Below the pieces are notes generated by a model. It ran no database searches, had not been told where the DNA came from, and saw only the letters and a program-made list of their open reading frames with translations. A stretch of DNA of 5,005 nucleotides from ZC4RG30 sp046047615 (GTDB lineage Bacteria; Pseudomonadota; Gammaproteobacteria; Steroidobacterales; Steroidobacteraceae): assembly GCA_046047615.1 (NCBI GenBank), contig JBJOHO010000025.1, positions 1 through 5,005 of the forward strand. The letters are read 5' to 3'. Positions 1 to 5,005 of the stretch are shown here, piece by piece. Made by a program: the position numbers and the translations under genes. Each line of letters opens with the position of its first letter. The first letter of the stretch is position 1.

Positions 1-541
1 CGCGTTGCCGCAACTGCTGCAGCAAGGGCAGCAGCCCAGGCTGCTGGAACGGGTTGTCCGTGAAGCCAAACAACATGCCGGGCTGGATGAGTACTTGCAC
101 CTCGGGATCGGCCAGCGAGGCGCTGTCCAGGACCGCGAGTGCCTGACGCCCGGAGCCTACGGTGTAACCCATGGCCGTCAGCAAGGGGCGGACGGACACG
201 GCGGTCAGGGTGTCAGCGCGCGGGCCCGCACCCTCTGGTGCGTTGGCGGAAAGTGCGGCATCTTGAAGCGGCCTGGCAATGGAATGCTCGAAGCCTGCCA
301 GGCTGCCGTCACGCTGCAGCAGCGGACGCCGCAGAACCTGCTGCGCGGTCTCAGCCTGCACTGAGGCTGGCTGGGGTGTGGATGCGTGGGTGCGTGAAGA
401 CCTTGATAACGGGGCGGCCTTTGCCGGGTCTACGGGATGAGAGCTTGTCTCGTTCAGCCCTGCTTGGGCCTCGGCCGCCGGACTCACACTCTGCGGGGCG
501 CTCGTGCTTCGGCCCATCAGACGCTGAAATGAATTCCACAT
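1..541 (-). CDS. Partial protein, possibly EAL/HDOD-type signalling protein (N-terminal 180 residues)
   Basis: An open minus-strand frame starts at ATG 541-539 and runs without a stop off the left edge of the window. An in-frame TGA lies four codons upstream of this ATG, so no earlier start is possible. A weak GAG-type ribosome site lies about six bases before it. Residues 1 to about 65 are rich in Ser, Pro, Ala and Thr and look disordered. From about residue 69 a folded region begins with RRPLLQRDGSLAGFEHSI. This resembles the opening strand of the degenerate EAL domain in EAL-HDOD proteins (family pattern roughly RQPIFDRDGRLVGYELLFR). It is followed by a Leu/Ala-rich stretch containing a GMLFGFTDNPF segment. 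If the family is right, the C-terminal HDOD domain lies outside the window, and the role would be regulatory signalling, probably without c-di-GMP hydrolysis. The reading frame is well supported. The family call is tentative and rests on one short motif. Confidence 0.62.
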   Translation of the reverse strand, partial: MWNSFQRLMGRSTSAPQSVSPAAEAQAGLNETSSHPVDPAKAAPLSRSSRTHASTPQPASVQAETAQQVLRRPLLQRDGSLAGFEHSIARPLQDAALSANAPEGAGPRADTLTAVSVRPLLTAMGYTVGSGRQALAVLDSASLADPEVQVLIQPGMLFGFTDNPFQQPGLLPLLQQLRQR

Positions 542-599
542 GGTGCGATCTCATACAAGCTAACTTTGATGATTCCTGGGGGCCCTGAGCACCCGGGAT

Positions 600-780
600 C
601 ATGGAAGACACTGGTAAGTGCGCGAGGCGGCGCGGGTAGAGGCCGGTCAAATCTTTGATGGCATCGTGACCGCGATTCCTAACTTGACCCGCTGCCGACC
701 ACTCGTACCCAGGATTGCCTGCGGGCTTTGCCGGTCCTGCAAGGGCCCGACAAGGCCTGACAGCCCACATTAAACAGAGC
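600..780 (+). ncRNA. Candidate IS110 bridge RNA region
   Basis: This non-coding stretch precedes the transposase, where IS110-group elements encode the bispecific bridge RNA that pairs with donor and target DNA. Two foldable units are visible. The first has a lower stem pairing GGTCAA (645-650) with TTGACC (684-689), extended by GGC/GCT beyond one mismatch. It encloses a 5' loop strand (651-662), a short upper stem ATCG/CGAT (663-666 with 673-676), an apical loop, and a 3' loop strand (677-683). A two-sided internal loop is the layout of a bridge-RNA guide loop. The second is a hairpin at 717-756: CGGG (722-725) pairs with CCCG (746-749), CTTTGC (726-731) pairs with GCAAGG (739-744, one G-U), and an outer GCCT/AGGC pair closes it. 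Folding was done by eye and the RNA ends are guesses. Base-pairing is seen; the bridge-RNA role is inferred from the family. Confidence 0.45.
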
Positions 781-781
781 C

Positions 782-797
782 GCCGGGCTTGCCCGGC
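782..797 (+). other. GC-rich hairpin with CTTG loop upstream of transposase
   Basis: GCCGGG (782-787) and CCCGGC (792-797) form a perfect six-base stem closed by CTTG, a stable tetraloop type. It lies 72 bases before the transposase start and just after the candidate bridge RNA. There is no T-run after it, so it is not a standard intrinsic terminator. It could cap the 3' end of the non-coding RNA or limit read-through into the transposase. The function is unknown. Confidence 0.5.
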
Positions 798-857
798 AGG
801 CCGTTGGTCGGCGGCACCTTCACCGCCTCGCGCACTCTGAAGTGTGACTGAAGCAGC

Positions 858-862
858 AGGAG
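858..862 (+). promoter_or_regulatory. Ribosome binding site of IS110 transposase
   Basis: AGGAG ends seven bases before ATG 870. It ends only one base before the alternative in-frame GTG at 864, which is too close for initiation. This spacing decides the start in favour of ATG 870. Confidence 0.7.
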
Positions 863-869
863 TGTGGCC

Positions 870-2099
870 ATGGAGTTGACCCCTATCTACCGACGCGTCA
901 TCGGCTTGGACGTGCATCAGGCCAAGATCAGCGCCTGCGCGCTGATCGAGCACGAGGACGGACGGCACGAGGTCATCCAGCGCGAGTTTGGTGCCTTCAA
1001 ACGCGACCGCCGCGCCTTGGCGCAGTGGGCGCAGGAGTTGGCCCCGCAGGTGGTGGTCATGGAGAGCACTGGCATCTACTGGAAGAGCCCGCACGCGGCG
1101 CTGGAGGCGGTGGGTATCTGCGCGTGGGTGGTCAACGCGCGCCATGTCAAGGCGGTGCCCGGGCGCAAGACCGACGTGGCCGACGCGCAGTGGCTGGCCA
1201 CGCTGGCGCGCGCGGGGTTGCTGCGCGCGTCGTTCGTGCCGCCGCTGGCGTTTCGCCAACTGCGCCTGGTGGCCCGACAGCGGCAAAAGCTCGTGGGCAT
1301 GTGCAGCGCGGAGAAGAACCGCCTGCACAAGGTGCTGGTGGACGCGGGCATCCGGCTCAACGTCTTGGTGTCCGATGTCCACGGCAGCAGTGCGCGCGCC
1401 ATGGTCAAGGCCCTGATCGAGGGCAAGCCGATGCACGAGATCCTGGACTGCAAGGGGCGGCTGCGTTCGACGCGCGAGGAGCTGTTCGAGGCGCTGAGCA
1501 CGGATCAGTTCAGCGCCGACCACCGCTTCGTGGCCGCCGAGATCCTGGACCACATCGAGGACCTGGAGCGGCGCGTGGCCAAGCTCGACGAACATCTGCT
1601 GCAAGGCCTGCAGCCCTGGCAGGCGCAGCTGAATCTGCTGCAGACCATGCCCGGTGTGGATCGAATCGGTGCAGCGATGCTGCTGGTGGAGATCACGCCC
1701 GAGATGTCGGCCTTCGGCAGCGCCGAGCGCCTGGCCAGTTGGGTGGGGATCTGTCCGGGCAACAACGAGAGTGCGGGCAAGCGCGCGAGCGGGCGCATCC
1801 GCAAGGGCAACGCCTGGGTCAGAAGGCTGCTGTGCGAGTTTGCTCAGGCGGCGGCGCGAACGCGCTGCGCCTTCAAAGCCAAGTTCGACTCGCTGGCCAT
1901 TCGCAAGGGGCACAAGAAGTCGGTGGTGGCGCTGGCGCACAAGATGCTGCGCACCATCCACGCGATGCTGGCCAACGGCACCCACTACCAAGACAGGAGC
2001 GTCGACTACGAGGCCCTGAATGTGGCCCGAAACGCCCCGCGCTGGATGAAGATGCTGCGCAAGCACGGCTTCATCCCCGAGGCTGCGGCCAGCGCCTGA
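870..2099 (+). CDS. IS110-family transposase (recombinase)
   Basis: The 409-residue protein catalyses RNA-guided recombination that moves the IS110 element. It has the two expected domains. The N-terminal RuvC-like DEDD domain (about 8-165) shows Asp14 in GLDVHQ, Glu65 in VVMESTGIYW, and Asp102/Asp105 in RKTDVADAQWLA. A coiled, helical linker follows (about 125-245). The C-terminal Transposase_20 domain (about 255-345) carries a helix-hairpin-helix-like MPGVDRIGAAML and the CPGNNESAGKRASGR block, whose Ser301 is the probable catalytic serine. All four acidic residues and the serine are present, the frame is uninterrupted, and the length is normal for the family, so the enzyme looks functional. 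The start is ATG 870, because AGGAG (858-862) is well spaced for it; GTG 864 would add two residues. It converges with the hydrolase gene on the right. Confidence 0.96.
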   Translation: MELTPIYRRVIGLDVHQAKISACALIEHEDGRHEVIQREFGAFKRDRRALAQWAQELAPQVVVMESTGIYWKSPHAALEAVGICAWVVNARHVKAVPGRKTDVADAQWLATLARAGLLRASFVPPLAFRQLRLVARQRQKLVGMCSAEKNRLHKVLVDAGIRLNVLVSDVHGSSARAMVKALIEGKPMHEILDCKGRLRSTREELFEALSTDQFSADHRFVAAEILDHIEDLERRVAKLDEHLLQGLQPWQAQLNLLQTMPGVDRIGAAMLLVEITPEMSAFGSAERLASWVGICPGNNESAGKRASGRIRKGNAWVRRLLCEFAQAAARTRCAFKAKFDSLAIRKGHKKSVVALAHKMLRTIHAMLANGTHYQDRSVDYEALNVARNAPRWMKMLRKHGFIPEAAASA

Positions 2100-2123
2100 G
2101 CGGCTATCAGGGCGTCGCACAAA

Positions 2124-2179
2124 CGTCCGCTGCCCACGCATCGTGGCTCGCAGCAGCCAGGGTCACGCTCGTCCGCTGC
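2124..2179 (+). repeat. Direct repeat pair CGTCCGCTGC in the IS right end
   Basis: The 10-base word CGTCCGCTGC occurs at 2124-2133 and again at 2170-2179, 46 bases apart. Both copies lie in the non-coding tail after the transposase stop. They may be recombinase recognition sequence in the right end, or chance similarity in GC-rich DNA. Nothing else coding or clearly structured is visible between 2100 and 2280. Confidence 0.4.
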
Positions 2180-2280
2180 AAGGTGTCTTCCACATTAAAA
2201 CCGCCCGCACACCGTCCTGACGACCATGCCGACGTGCTGCGCGCGGCAATGGCTGGAGAGTGGTTTTCCTTTTAAAAACA

Positions 2281-2372
2281 GTGGTCTGACCCCATTTAAA
2301 AGGCCACTGTGGACCAGGACCCCCCATCGTCAACCTCGTGGCTCGGGCCCGATAAAAATGGGGTCAGACCAC
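2281..2372. repeat. REPIN/MITE-like inverted repeat, 17-bp perfect arms
   Basis: GTGGTCTGACCCCATTT (2281-2297) is the exact reverse complement of AAATGGGGTCAGACCAC (2356-2372), with a 58-base spacer. Each arm also contains GGTCTGACC (or its complement), itself a near-palindrome. The spacer has a small CCAC-T-GTGG palindrome at 2304-2312 that echoes the outer GTGG/CCAC ends. The layout matches paired REP sequences (REPIN) or a very small non-autonomous element. The right arm ends four bases from the hydrolase stop codon. Lying between two convergent genes, the long stem could also act as a two-way transcription terminator. It carries no gene. Confidence 0.75.
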
Positions 2373-2376
2373 GTTA

Positions 2377-3636
2377 TCAATCCCGTCCCGCCCGCGCCAG
2401 CATCGCGTGCAGCAGCACGTTGGCGCCGGCTTCCAGATGCTCGGGGCGGGCGTCCTCGATCTCGTTGTGGCTGATGCCGTCCTTGCAGGGTACGAAGATC
2501 ATGGCGGCGGGGGCGGTGCGGGCGACGTAGACGGCGTCGTGACCGGCGCCGCTGGGCAATGTCATGGTCGGCAAGCCGAGGGACGCTGCGCCATCGCCGA
2601 TCAGCGACTGCAAGGCGGGGTCGAAGGCGGTAGGCGGGTATTCGACCACCGGCTGGACGTCGATCGTCACGCCGGGGTTGGCCGCTTCGGCTTCGGCCAC
2701 GGCCGCGCGCAGGGCGGTCTCCATCCGCACCAGGCCCTCGGTGTGCAGGTGGCGCAGGTCCACCGTGAAGTGCACCCGGCCGGGAATGACGTTGCGCGAA
2801 TTGGGATGCACCCGCACCTGGCCCACCGTGCCGCGGCCGTGCGGCTGTTCGGCCATGGCGATGGCGTTGACGCGCTGCATCAGGGCGGCGGCCGGCAGCA
2901 GGGCGTCGCGTCGCAGGCCCATGGGGGTGGGGCCGGCGTGCGCCTCCATGCCGTGGACGGTGACGTCAAACCAGCGCTGGCCGAGCGCGCCGCTGACCAC
3001 CCCGATGGTGATGTCCGCGTCCTCGAGCACCGGGCCCTGCTCGATGTGGGCTTCGAAATAGGCATCGAAGCGCGGTGCCCCGTCGGCCACGGCGGCGGGG
3101 GCTTCCCCGGCCTGGCCGGTGGCGGCCAGCGCCTCACGGACGCTGATGCCGTCCACGTCGCGGGCGGCCAGCGCATGGTCCAGCGTGAAGGCCCCGGCGT
3201 ACACCCCCGAGCCCATCATCACCGGCACGAAGCGCGAGCCCTCCTCGTTCGTCCACACGCACACCTCCAGCGGCGCACGGGTGCGGATGCCTCGGTCGTT
3301 GAGCGTGTTCAGCACCTCAAGCCCCGCCAGCACGCCGTAGTTACCGTCGAAGCGGCCGCCGGTCGGCTGGGTGTCGATGTGGCTTCCCGTGGCCACGGCG
3401 GGCAAGGAGGGGTCTGTCCCCTCGCGGCGCGCAAACAGGTTGCCGATGCCGTCTCGCCTCACGGTGCAGCCGAGCTCGGTGGCCCAGCGCAAGAACAGCT
3501 CACGCCCCTGGCGGTCGAGCTCGGTCAAGGCGATGCGGCACACGCCGCCACGCGGCGTCGCACCGATAGCGGCCAGGTCCATCAGGCGTTGCCACAGGCG
3601 CGCGCCGTCGATGCGGGGAAATGAACTTGGGTTCAT
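2377..3636 (-). CDS. M20-family zinc hydrolase (N-carbamoyl-L-amino acid hydrolase / beta-ureidopropionase / allantoate amidohydrolase group)
   Basis: This 419-residue cytoplasmic metalloenzyme probably hydrolyses an N-carbamoyl or ureido group, releasing an amino acid or ureido acid plus CO2 and ammonia. The di-metal site of the M20/HyuC-AmaB family is complete: His86 in GSHIDT, bridging Asp97 in GGRFDGNYG, the Glu131-Glu132 pair in WTNEEGSRF, His197 in EAHIEQGPVLE and His390 in DGISHNE. The lid/dimerisation domain (about 215-330) has GMEAHAGPTPM with His233, and NVIPG, both typical substrate-binding segments. A SGAGHDA motif is at 362-368. Length is normal for the family. ATG 3636 is chosen because homologues begin shortly before the RIDGARLW motif. 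Neither it nor the upstream in-frame ATG 3678 has a strong ribosome site. The exact substrate (carbamoyl amino acid, ureidopropionate, allantoate or ureidoglycine) cannot be told from sequence alone. higA lies 87 bases upstream on the same strand. Confidence 0.93.
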   Translation of the reverse strand: MNPSSFPRIDGARLWQRLMDLAAIGATPRGGVCRIALTELDRQGRELFLRWATELGCTVRRDGIGNLFARREGTDPSLPAVATGSHIDTQPTGGRFDGNYGVLAGLEVLNTLNDRGIRTRAPLEVCVWTNEEGSRFVPVMMGSGVYAGAFTLDHALAARDVDGISVREALAATGQAGEAPAAVADGAPRFDAYFEAHIEQGPVLEDADITIGVVSGALGQRWFDVTVHGMEAHAGPTPMGLRRDALLPAAALMQRVNAIAMAEQPHGRGTVGQVRVHPNSRNVIPGRVHFTVDLRHLHTEGLVRMETALRAAVAEAEAANPGVTIDVQPVVEYPPTAFDPALQSLIGDGAASLGLPTMTLPSGAGHDAVYVARTAPAAMIFVPCKDGISHNEIEDARPEHLEAGANVLLHAMLARAGRD

Positions 3637-3723
3637 GGTTGTCGAAGTGAGTGCAAGGTGAGCAGGACGTTGCGGCATGAATGACGAATCCGCGCCCGGG
3701 CAGGGTGCTGGACGCAAAGTGCC

Positions 3724-4038
3724 TCAGGCCGCGACGGGGGCCTTCCAGGGTTTGATGGTCGCCAGATCCTCGGCAAGCGCGTCGCGCGCCCGGGCCATCT
3801 CAAAGTCAGCCTGCAGGCCCATCCAGAACTCCGCGCTGGTGCCGAGAAACCGGCTCAGCCGCATCGCTGTATCGGCCGTGACACCGCGTTGTTCGCGAAC
3901 GATGTCATTGATGCGCGGCGCCGGCACGTGCAGTGCCATCGCCAAGGCGTGTGCTGTCAGGCCCATGGGGGTCAGAAACTCCTCGCGCAGCACTTCGCCC
4001 GGGTGAATGGGTCGCATGCCGTTGATGGGGTTGGCCAC
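3724..4038 (-). CDS. higA: HigA antitoxin, XRE-family helix-turn-helix protein
   Basis: The 104-residue protein is the antitoxin and DNA-binding repressor of the HigBA module. It neutralises HigB and represses the operon. The N-terminus carries the HigA/VapI signature MRPIHPGEVLREEFL (8-22), followed by a helix-turn-helix (about 27-65, including LTAHALAMALHV and RINDIVREQRGVT). The C-terminal part has the typical FLGTSAEFWMGLQADFEMARA (64-84). The start is GTG 4038: AAGGGAG lies seven bases upstream, whereas the internal ATG 4017 has no comparable site. The gene begins 19 bases after the higB stop, so the two are co-transcribed, with toxin first as is usual for hig loci. The tail ending in KPWKAPVAA is unremarkable. 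Confidence 0.93.
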   Translation of the reverse strand: MANPINGMRPIHPGEVLREEFLTPMGLTAHALAMALHVPAPRINDIVREQRGVTADTAMRLSRFLGTSAEFWMGLQADFEMARARDALAEDLATIKPWKAPVAA

Positions 4039-4045
4039 GAAAAGA

Positions 4046-4052
4046 CTCCCTT
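4046..4052 (-). promoter_or_regulatory. Ribosome binding site of higA
   Basis: AAGGGAG on the minus strand ends seven bases before GTG 4038. It is the strongest Shine-Dalgarno sequence in the operon; higB has none visible. This would favour antitoxin over toxin synthesis, and it fixes the GTG start of higA. Confidence 0.7.
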
Positions 4053-4057
4053 CAGTT

Positions 4058-4336
4058 TCAGTGATAGTCCACGATCTCGACGTCCCAGGCACTGCCGTCG
4101 TCAAAGCGGAAGCACAGTCGCCACTGGTCATTGATGCGGATGCTGTGCTGCCCTCGACGATCGCCGCGAAGGGCTTCGAGGCGGTTGTTGGGCGGTATCC
4201 GAAGATCGTCGAGCCGGGCCGCACGGTGAAGCATCTGCAGCTTTCGTTCAGCAACGATCCGCATGTTCGCCCAGCGGGCATCCCCTCGGCCGGCAAAGAG
4301 GGCTTCGGTCGCCCGGCAGCGAAAGGACTTGATCAC
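4058..4336 (-). CDS. higB: HigB toxin, RelE-superfamily mRNA endonuclease
   Basis: The 92-residue protein is a ribosome-dependent mRNA interferase of the HigB/RelE fold, held inactive by HigA. It starts with MIKSFRC and carries the family core NRLEALRGDRRGQHSIRIND (51-70) followed by QWRLCFRF and the C-terminal VEIVDYH. The final Asp90-Tyr91-His92 triad matches residues known to matter for catalysis in Proteus HigB, which is also 92 residues long. The basic residues Arg57, Arg60, Arg61, Arg67 and Arg73 suit RNA contact. The start is GTG 4336, and no other start codon is available in frame upstream. No Shine-Dalgarno is visible before it, and a putative -10 box lies only nine bases upstream, suggesting poor or near-leaderless translation. 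The gene is intact, with higA directly downstream. Confidence 0.93.
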   Translation of the reverse strand: MIKSFRCRATEALFAGRGDARWANMRIVAERKLQMLHRAARLDDLRIPPNNRLEALRGDRRGQHSIRINDQWRLCFRFDDGSAWDVEIVDYH

Positions 4337-4347
4337 ACTGGAGAGTC

Positions 4348-4366
4348 TATAACGATACTCGTTATA
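4348..4366 (-). promoter_or_regulatory. Probable HigA operator / higBA promoter
   Basis: TATAACGA (4348-4355) and TCGTTATA (4359-4366) form a perfect inverted repeat with a three-base centre. It is an AT-rich island in GC-rich DNA, 11 bases upstream of the higB start. A size of 8-3-8 suits a dimeric helix-turn-helix repressor. On the minus strand it offers -10-like hexamers (TATAAC within the site; TATAGA at 4346-4351 overlapping its edge), so HigA bound here would block the promoter. No convincing -35 box is seen. HigA binding is inferred from position and symmetry. Confidence 0.78.
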
Positions 4367-4451
4367 CGACTGATGGAAGACGGGTGCAGGGATGGCCGCC
4401 CGTGTGGCTCTCCGAACCGCGATGGCCCATCACCCCCGGTCCAGGCGTGCG

Positions 4452-4472
4452 CGGTGGCATGGCAAGCCACCG
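4452..4472 (+). other. Hairpin in the region upstream of the LysE-type gene
   Basis: CGGTGGC (4452-4458) and GCCACCG (4466-4472) form a perfect seven-base stem around a seven-base loop. It lies 47 bases before the exporter start, in the 183-base divergent spacer between higB and the exporter. No T-run follows, so it is not a standard terminator. It could be part of the exporter mRNA leader. The rest of the spacer to the right of the higBA operator shows no other clear site. Confidence 0.4.
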
Positions 4473-4519
4473 ACCGGGCGCTCTGAGGATCCTGGAAGGG
4501 ACGGGCATAGACTGGTGGC

Positions 4520-5005
4520 GTGGACCCCCAAACCTGGCTGATCTACCTGCTGGCTTCCGTCGGCCTGGCGCTCTCGCCGGGCCCCAACGGCTTGTTGGCG
4601 CTGACCCACGGCGCCCTGCACGGGCCGCGCAAGGCGGTGTTCACCGCACTGGGGGGTGTCACGGGCTTTGCGGCGCTGATCGCGATGTCGATGTTCGGCA
4701 TCGGTGCGCTGCTGCAGGCGTCCCCGGTCTGGCTGACGGTGTTGAAGTGGGCAGGCGGTGCCTACCTGGTATGGCTCGGCGTGCAGGTGTGGCGCTCACC
4801 ACCCATCGGGGTGGACCTGCGGGCCGATGGAAGGCCCGCGGCTGTGGGTACGCTTTACCGACAGGCCTTCCTGACCGCGCTCACCAACCCGAAGGCGCTG
4901 CTTTTCTTCATGGCCTTTCTGCCGCAGTTCATCGAGCCATCCCGCTCGCTGGGCCTGCAGTTCGCCATCCTGGCCTCCACCTACGCGGTGATCGAACTCG
5001 TGTTC
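4520..5005 (+). CDS. LysE/RhtB-family amino-acid exporter (N-terminal 162 residues)
   Basis: This inner-membrane protein probably exports an amino acid or a related compound. The visible 162 residues cover most of a family that is usually about 200-210 residues long; the rest lies beyond the right edge. The LysE signature SPGPN is at 19-23 in the first membrane segment (about 5-28). Further hydrophobic segments lie at about 41-65 and 69-91 (with GGAYLVWLGVQVW). A polar loop follows (92-114), then the conserved TNPKALLFFMAFLPQF (122-137) and the start of another segment (145 onward). GTG 4520 is the only usable start: an in-frame TAG at 4508 excludes earlier ones. AAGGG (4496-4500) is 19 bases away, too far for a good ribosome site. 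It is transcribed divergently from higBA. The substrate cannot be told. Confidence 0.92.
   Translation, partial: MDPQTWLIYLLASVGLALSPGPNGLLALTHGALHGPRKAVFTALGGVTGFAALIAMSMFGIGALLQASPVWLTVLKWAGGAYLVWLGVQVWRSPPIGVDLRADGRPAAVGTLYRQAFLTALTNPKALLFFMAFLPQFIEPSRSLGLQFAILASTYAVIELVF

Larger units (their letters stand above)
578..2200 (+). mobile_element. IS110-family insertion sequence (boundaries approximate)
   Basis: The element is defined by an intact IS110 transposase gene (870-2099) flanked by non-coding DNA: 328 bases upstream to the next gene start and about 180 bases downstream before an unrelated inverted-repeat element. IS110-family elements normally lack terminal inverted repeats and target duplications, and I see neither, so both ends given here are estimates. 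The left end is placed near 577 because words in the flank recur in the candidate guide loop at 651-683. The right end lies somewhere between 2100 and 2280. The long structured leader upstream of the transposase fits the IS110 subgroup (bridge RNA in the left end) better than the IS1111 subgroup (guide RNA downstream). No passenger gene is present, and the transposase frame is intact, so the element may be active. Confidence 0.75.

Noticed and set aside
139..588. Plus-strand open frames at 5-364 and 139-588
   Set aside because: They lie opposite the better-supported minus-strand frame starting at 541, and their translations show no domain and biased composition.
351..2141. A 596-codon minus-strand open frame covering the transposase gene
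   Set aside because: It is antisense to a clear IS110 transposase, its composition is a low-complexity Arg/Ala/Gln/His-rich mix typical of GC-rich shadow frames, and no family motif is seen.
1025..2275. A 416-codon plus-strand open frame overlapping the transposase
   Set aside because: It is an out-of-frame shadow with Gly/Ala/Arg-rich repeats of short words and no recognisable domain.
2407..3624. A 405-codon plus-strand open frame opposite the hydrolase
   Set aside because: It is antisense to a protein with a complete metal site, and its His/Gly/Val-rich translation is what the opposite strand of such a gene gives.
3637..3717. N-terminal extension of the hydrolase to 3678 or 3717
   Set aside because: The extension is unlike family N-termini and has no good ribosome site. 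The 87-base gap to higA otherwise shows no gene or hairpin.
4039..4296. N-terminal extension of higA to a start at 4296
   Set aside because: The extra 86 residues overlap higB on the same strand in another frame and match no family. GTG 4038 has a good ribosome site and gives the normal HigA length.
4007..4486. A 159-codon plus-strand open frame across higB
   Set aside because: It is antisense to the intact higB gene and crosses the higBA operator and promoter region; no domain is recognised.

Overview
The window is GC-rich throughout, with G/C-dominated third codon positions and protein families common in Burkholderiales. I infer a betaproteobacterial chromosome (Comamonadaceae or a relative). 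No rRNA, tRNA or CRISPR array is visible.

Layout: (1) The left edge holds the 5' part of a minus-strand gene (start at 541, running out of the window) for a protein with a disordered Ser/Pro/Ala N-terminus and a weak resemblance to EAL/HDOD signalling proteins. (2) From about 578 to about 2200 lies an IS110-family insertion sequence. It has an intact 409-aa DEDD/Ser transposase (870-2099), a structured upstream non-coding region that fits a bridge RNA, and a short downstream end. (3) At 2281-2372 there is a compact 92-bp element made of two perfect 17-bp inverted arms (REPIN/MITE-like). It sits between the convergent ends of the transposase and the next gene. (4) At 2377-3636, on the minus strand, is a complete M20-type zinc amidohydrolase of the N-carbamoyl-L-amino acid hydrolase / beta-ureidopropionase / allantoate amidohydrolase group. 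(5) Upstream of it on the same strand is a complete HigB-HigA toxin-antitoxin operon (toxin first). A perfect 8-3-8 palindrome lies just before higB and is the likely autoregulatory operator. (6) Divergent from higBA, at 4520 to the right edge, is the first 162 codons of a LysE/RhtB-family amino-acid exporter.

How the parts relate: higB and higA form one autoregulated unit. The hydrolase lies 87 bases downstream of higA on the same strand and could be read through from it, but nothing in the sequence ties the two functions together. The hydrolase (amino-acid release from carbamoyl or ureido compounds) and the LysE exporter both touch amino-acid metabolism, which is only a loose link. The most interesting part is the IS110 element: its upstream region folds into two stem-loops, one with a large internal loop of the kind used as target guides, and words in that loop recur in the DNA at the presumed left boundary.
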